A stretch of DNA of 6,436 nucleotides from an uncultured Actinomycetes bacterium. Its GTDB lineage: Bacteria; Actinomycetota; Actinomycetes; Nanopelagicales; Nanopelagicaceae. Numbering within the stretch: the first letter of the stretch is position 1; each line of letters opens with the position of its first letter. Shown in pieces: positions 5,001-6,436 of this stretch. The DNA is taken from contig CAJAFH010000262.1 of assembly GCA_903939005.1 (NCBI GenBank), positions 1-6,436 of the forward strand. Reading direction: 5' to 3'. The position numbers and the translations under genes are program-made. The notes under the pieces were generated by a model. It saw only the letters and a program-made list of their open reading frames with translations, ran no database searches and had not been told where the DNA came from.

Positions 5001-6436
5001 ATGACCTACCTCAAAGCGCTGCGCGAAGATGCTCCGCTCTTAGATGCCTATCTACGTTACTTCGAAGTAGCACGAACTCCGTTCACGATCCCAGGTCATA
5101 AGCAGCGTGCCAGCAAACTCGATTTAGGTTTAGGCGCAGTAGTTGATGGCGATACACCTCTCTATGGCGGCTTAGATGAAATTAAATTAACGAACCAAAC
5201 CTTAAAGAGCGCTGAATCACTCGCAGCAAAATTATGGGGCGGTGACTACGCACGCTTCTCAACTGGCGGTTCAACTCACGTTAACCAAGCAGTCATCTTG
5301 GCCCTTGGTAAACCTGGCGACAAGATTGCAGTTGCGCGCACTGCGCACCGTTCGGTTTTAAGTGCTCTCGTATTAGCGGGGCTCGAACCTATTTGGTTAG
5401 CTCCAGATATTGATGCAGCGACTGGTGTGCCAACCGGGATTCCACTTTCTGAACTAGAGCGAGTACTGCCACAAAAACCAATTGCGTTACTTCTCACTGA
5501 ACCTGGCTATCTAGGGACCATTTCGCAATTGCCTGAGTTAATAAGTAAAGCCCATGAACATAAAATTCCAGTAGTAATTGATGCTGCTTGGGGCGCACAC
5601 TTTGGTTTCCATAATGATTTACCAAAGCATGTATTGCAGCTTGGTGCTGATGCTTTAGTCACTAGTACTCATAAAGCTTTACCTGGGTTCAGTGCCTCAG
5701 CGCTCTTAGTTGCTCGCGGTGAATATTTAAATTTAGATCGTTTAGAACAAAGTTTTGAAACTACTCACACAACTTCACCTGCGGGTGCACCACTTGCATC
5801 TATCGATGGTTGCCGTGCTCTTTTGCAACATCGCGGCAAAGAATTATTGGGCCAATTAATTGAGAACGTAGCAAAGTTTAAAGCAGAAATTGCAGCTAAC
5901 TTCGACCGCCCCATCTTCTTATCCCCCAGTGATTTCGCTGCTGGTCGCTTTGATCCAGTAAAGATTGTGCTTAGAGCTAATCAACTTGGGACTTCTGGCG
6001 TGGAAATTGAAAATGAGTTACTAAAAGCAAATATCCGAGTCGAGATGGCTGACCGTGACACCGTAGTTTTCTTGGCTACCTTGGCCGATGATGCGGAAAG
6101 TTTTGCTGAACTAAGTAATTCGCTACTCCCAATTCTGCAGAAGCTAGCTAGCGCGCCTCGTGAGTCAGCAACAGCGCTAAGTTGGTCGGTAGTTCCGCAG
6201 ATCGCTCTTTCAATGCGCGATGCCTACTTTGCAGATACTGAAATGATTGCTGCCCAAAGTGCTGAAGGTCGAATATCAGCAGATTTAATTGCGCCTTACC
6301 CGCCTGGTGTTGCAGTAGTTGCACCTGGTGAAGTTTTAACTCCAGAGATTTTAACTGGCTTAGCTGCAAATAAATCAGCTGGCGTGAGAATTGCTTATGC
6401 AACAGACCCAACACTTCAGAGTTATCGCGTAGTTAA
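5001..6436 (+). CDS. Orn/Lys/Arg decarboxylase, PLP-dependent (3' end beyond the right edge)
   Basis: The frame is open from ATG 5001 through the last base: 478 complete codons, no stop. It belongs to the fold-type I (aspartate aminotransferase-like) ornithine/lysine/arginine decarboxylases, which make putrescine, cadaverine or agmatine. Visible are FTIPGHK (28-34), LYGGLDEI (54-61), FSTGGSTHVNQA (86-97), ARTAHRSVLSAL (112-123) with the likely ring-stacking H116, TEPGYLGT (166-173), VIDAAWGAHF (192-201) with PLP-binding D194, GADALVTSTHKALPGFSAS (215-233) with Schiff-base K225, and a C-terminal DLIAPYPPGVAVVAPGE (428-444). It lacks the N-terminal response-regulator-like wing domain of the large E. 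coli inducible enzymes and resembles the shorter roughly 480-490 residue form, so only a few codons are probably missing. The substrate cannot be told from sequence alone, so no symbol is given. Divergent gabT suggests a link to GABA or 5-aminovalerate. Confidence 0.92.
   Translation, partial: MTYLKALREDAPLLDAYLRYFEVARTPFTIPGHKQRASKLDLGLGAVVDGDTPLYGGLDEIKLTNQTLKSAESLAAKLWGGDYARFSTGGSTHVNQAVILALGKPGDKIAVARTAHRSVLSALVLAGLEPIWLAPDIDAATGVPTGIPLSELERVLPQKPIALLLTEPGYLGTISQLPELISKAHEHKIPVVIDAAWGAHFGFHNDLPKHVLQLGADALVTSTHKALPGFSASALLVARGEYLNLDRLEQSFETTHTTSPAGAPLASIDGCRALLQHRGKELLGQLIENVAKFKAEIAANFDRPIFLSPSDFAAGRFDPVKIVLRANQLGTSGVEIENELLKANIRVEMADRDTVVFLATLADDAESFAELSNSLLPILQKLASAPRESATALSWSVVPQIALSMRDAYFADTEMIAAQSAEGRISADLIAPYPPGVAVVAPGEVLTPEILTGLAANKSAGVRIAYATDPTLQSYRVV

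Noticed and set aside
5276..5497. Minus-strand open frame opposite the decarboxylase
   Set aside because: It overlaps the conserved PLP-domain coding sequence; shadow frame.
6148..6414. Minus-strand Leu/Gln-rich open frame, coiled-coil-like
   Set aside because: The Leu/Gln richness comes from the reverse complement of decarboxylase codons in the C-terminal domain; no independent start signals.
6431..6436. Apparent stop codons TAG and TAA at the extreme right end
   Set aside because: In the decarboxylase frame the last codons read GTA GTT and then AA-, so neither is in frame; the gene continues past the window.

Overview
The window comes from an actinobacterium with unusually low G+C (by eye in the mid-40s percent). 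The closest fit is a small-genome aquatic lineage such as Candidatus Nanopelagicales (acI), but that placement is inference from protein style, compact spacing and leaderless promoters, not from a marker gene. Coding density is very high: no non-coding gap exceeds about 60 bases, and there are no RNA genes, mobile elements, CRISPR arrays or long repeats.

Left part (1-3334): a menaquinone (vitamin K2) block made of two divergent transcription units. On the minus strand, menB is followed by menC, which runs off the left edge. On the plus strand, menE is followed two bases later by menA. MenC makes o-succinylbenzoate, MenE activates it to the CoA thioester, MenB closes the ring to DHNA-CoA and MenA prenylates DHNA at the membrane, so four steps lie side by side. 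The 52-bp menB/menE gap holds one symmetric -10-like heptamer, TAGCCTA, that can be read as a -10 box in both directions.

Middle (3355-3606): a small two-helix membrane protein with a PLDc_N domain, of unknown function, with its own apparent leaderless promoter just after menA.

Right part (3603-6436): gabT (class III 4-aminobutyrate-type aminotransferase, minus strand) meets the small gene tail to tail. The two stop codons overlap inside one palindrome. Divergent from gabT across 57 bp is a PLP-dependent Orn/Lys/Arg decarboxylase that runs off the right edge a few codons before its expected end. Together these two could link basic amino acid or polyamine turnover to GABA or 5-aminovalerate metabolism, but this is inferred from context.

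Overall the gene content is ordinary core metabolism and I see no new defence, mobile or biosynthetic system. The more interesting signals are in the promoters: repeated TANNNT boxes 6-9 bp before ATG starts with no Shine-Dalgarno, next to an SD-led menB and a TTG-started menA.
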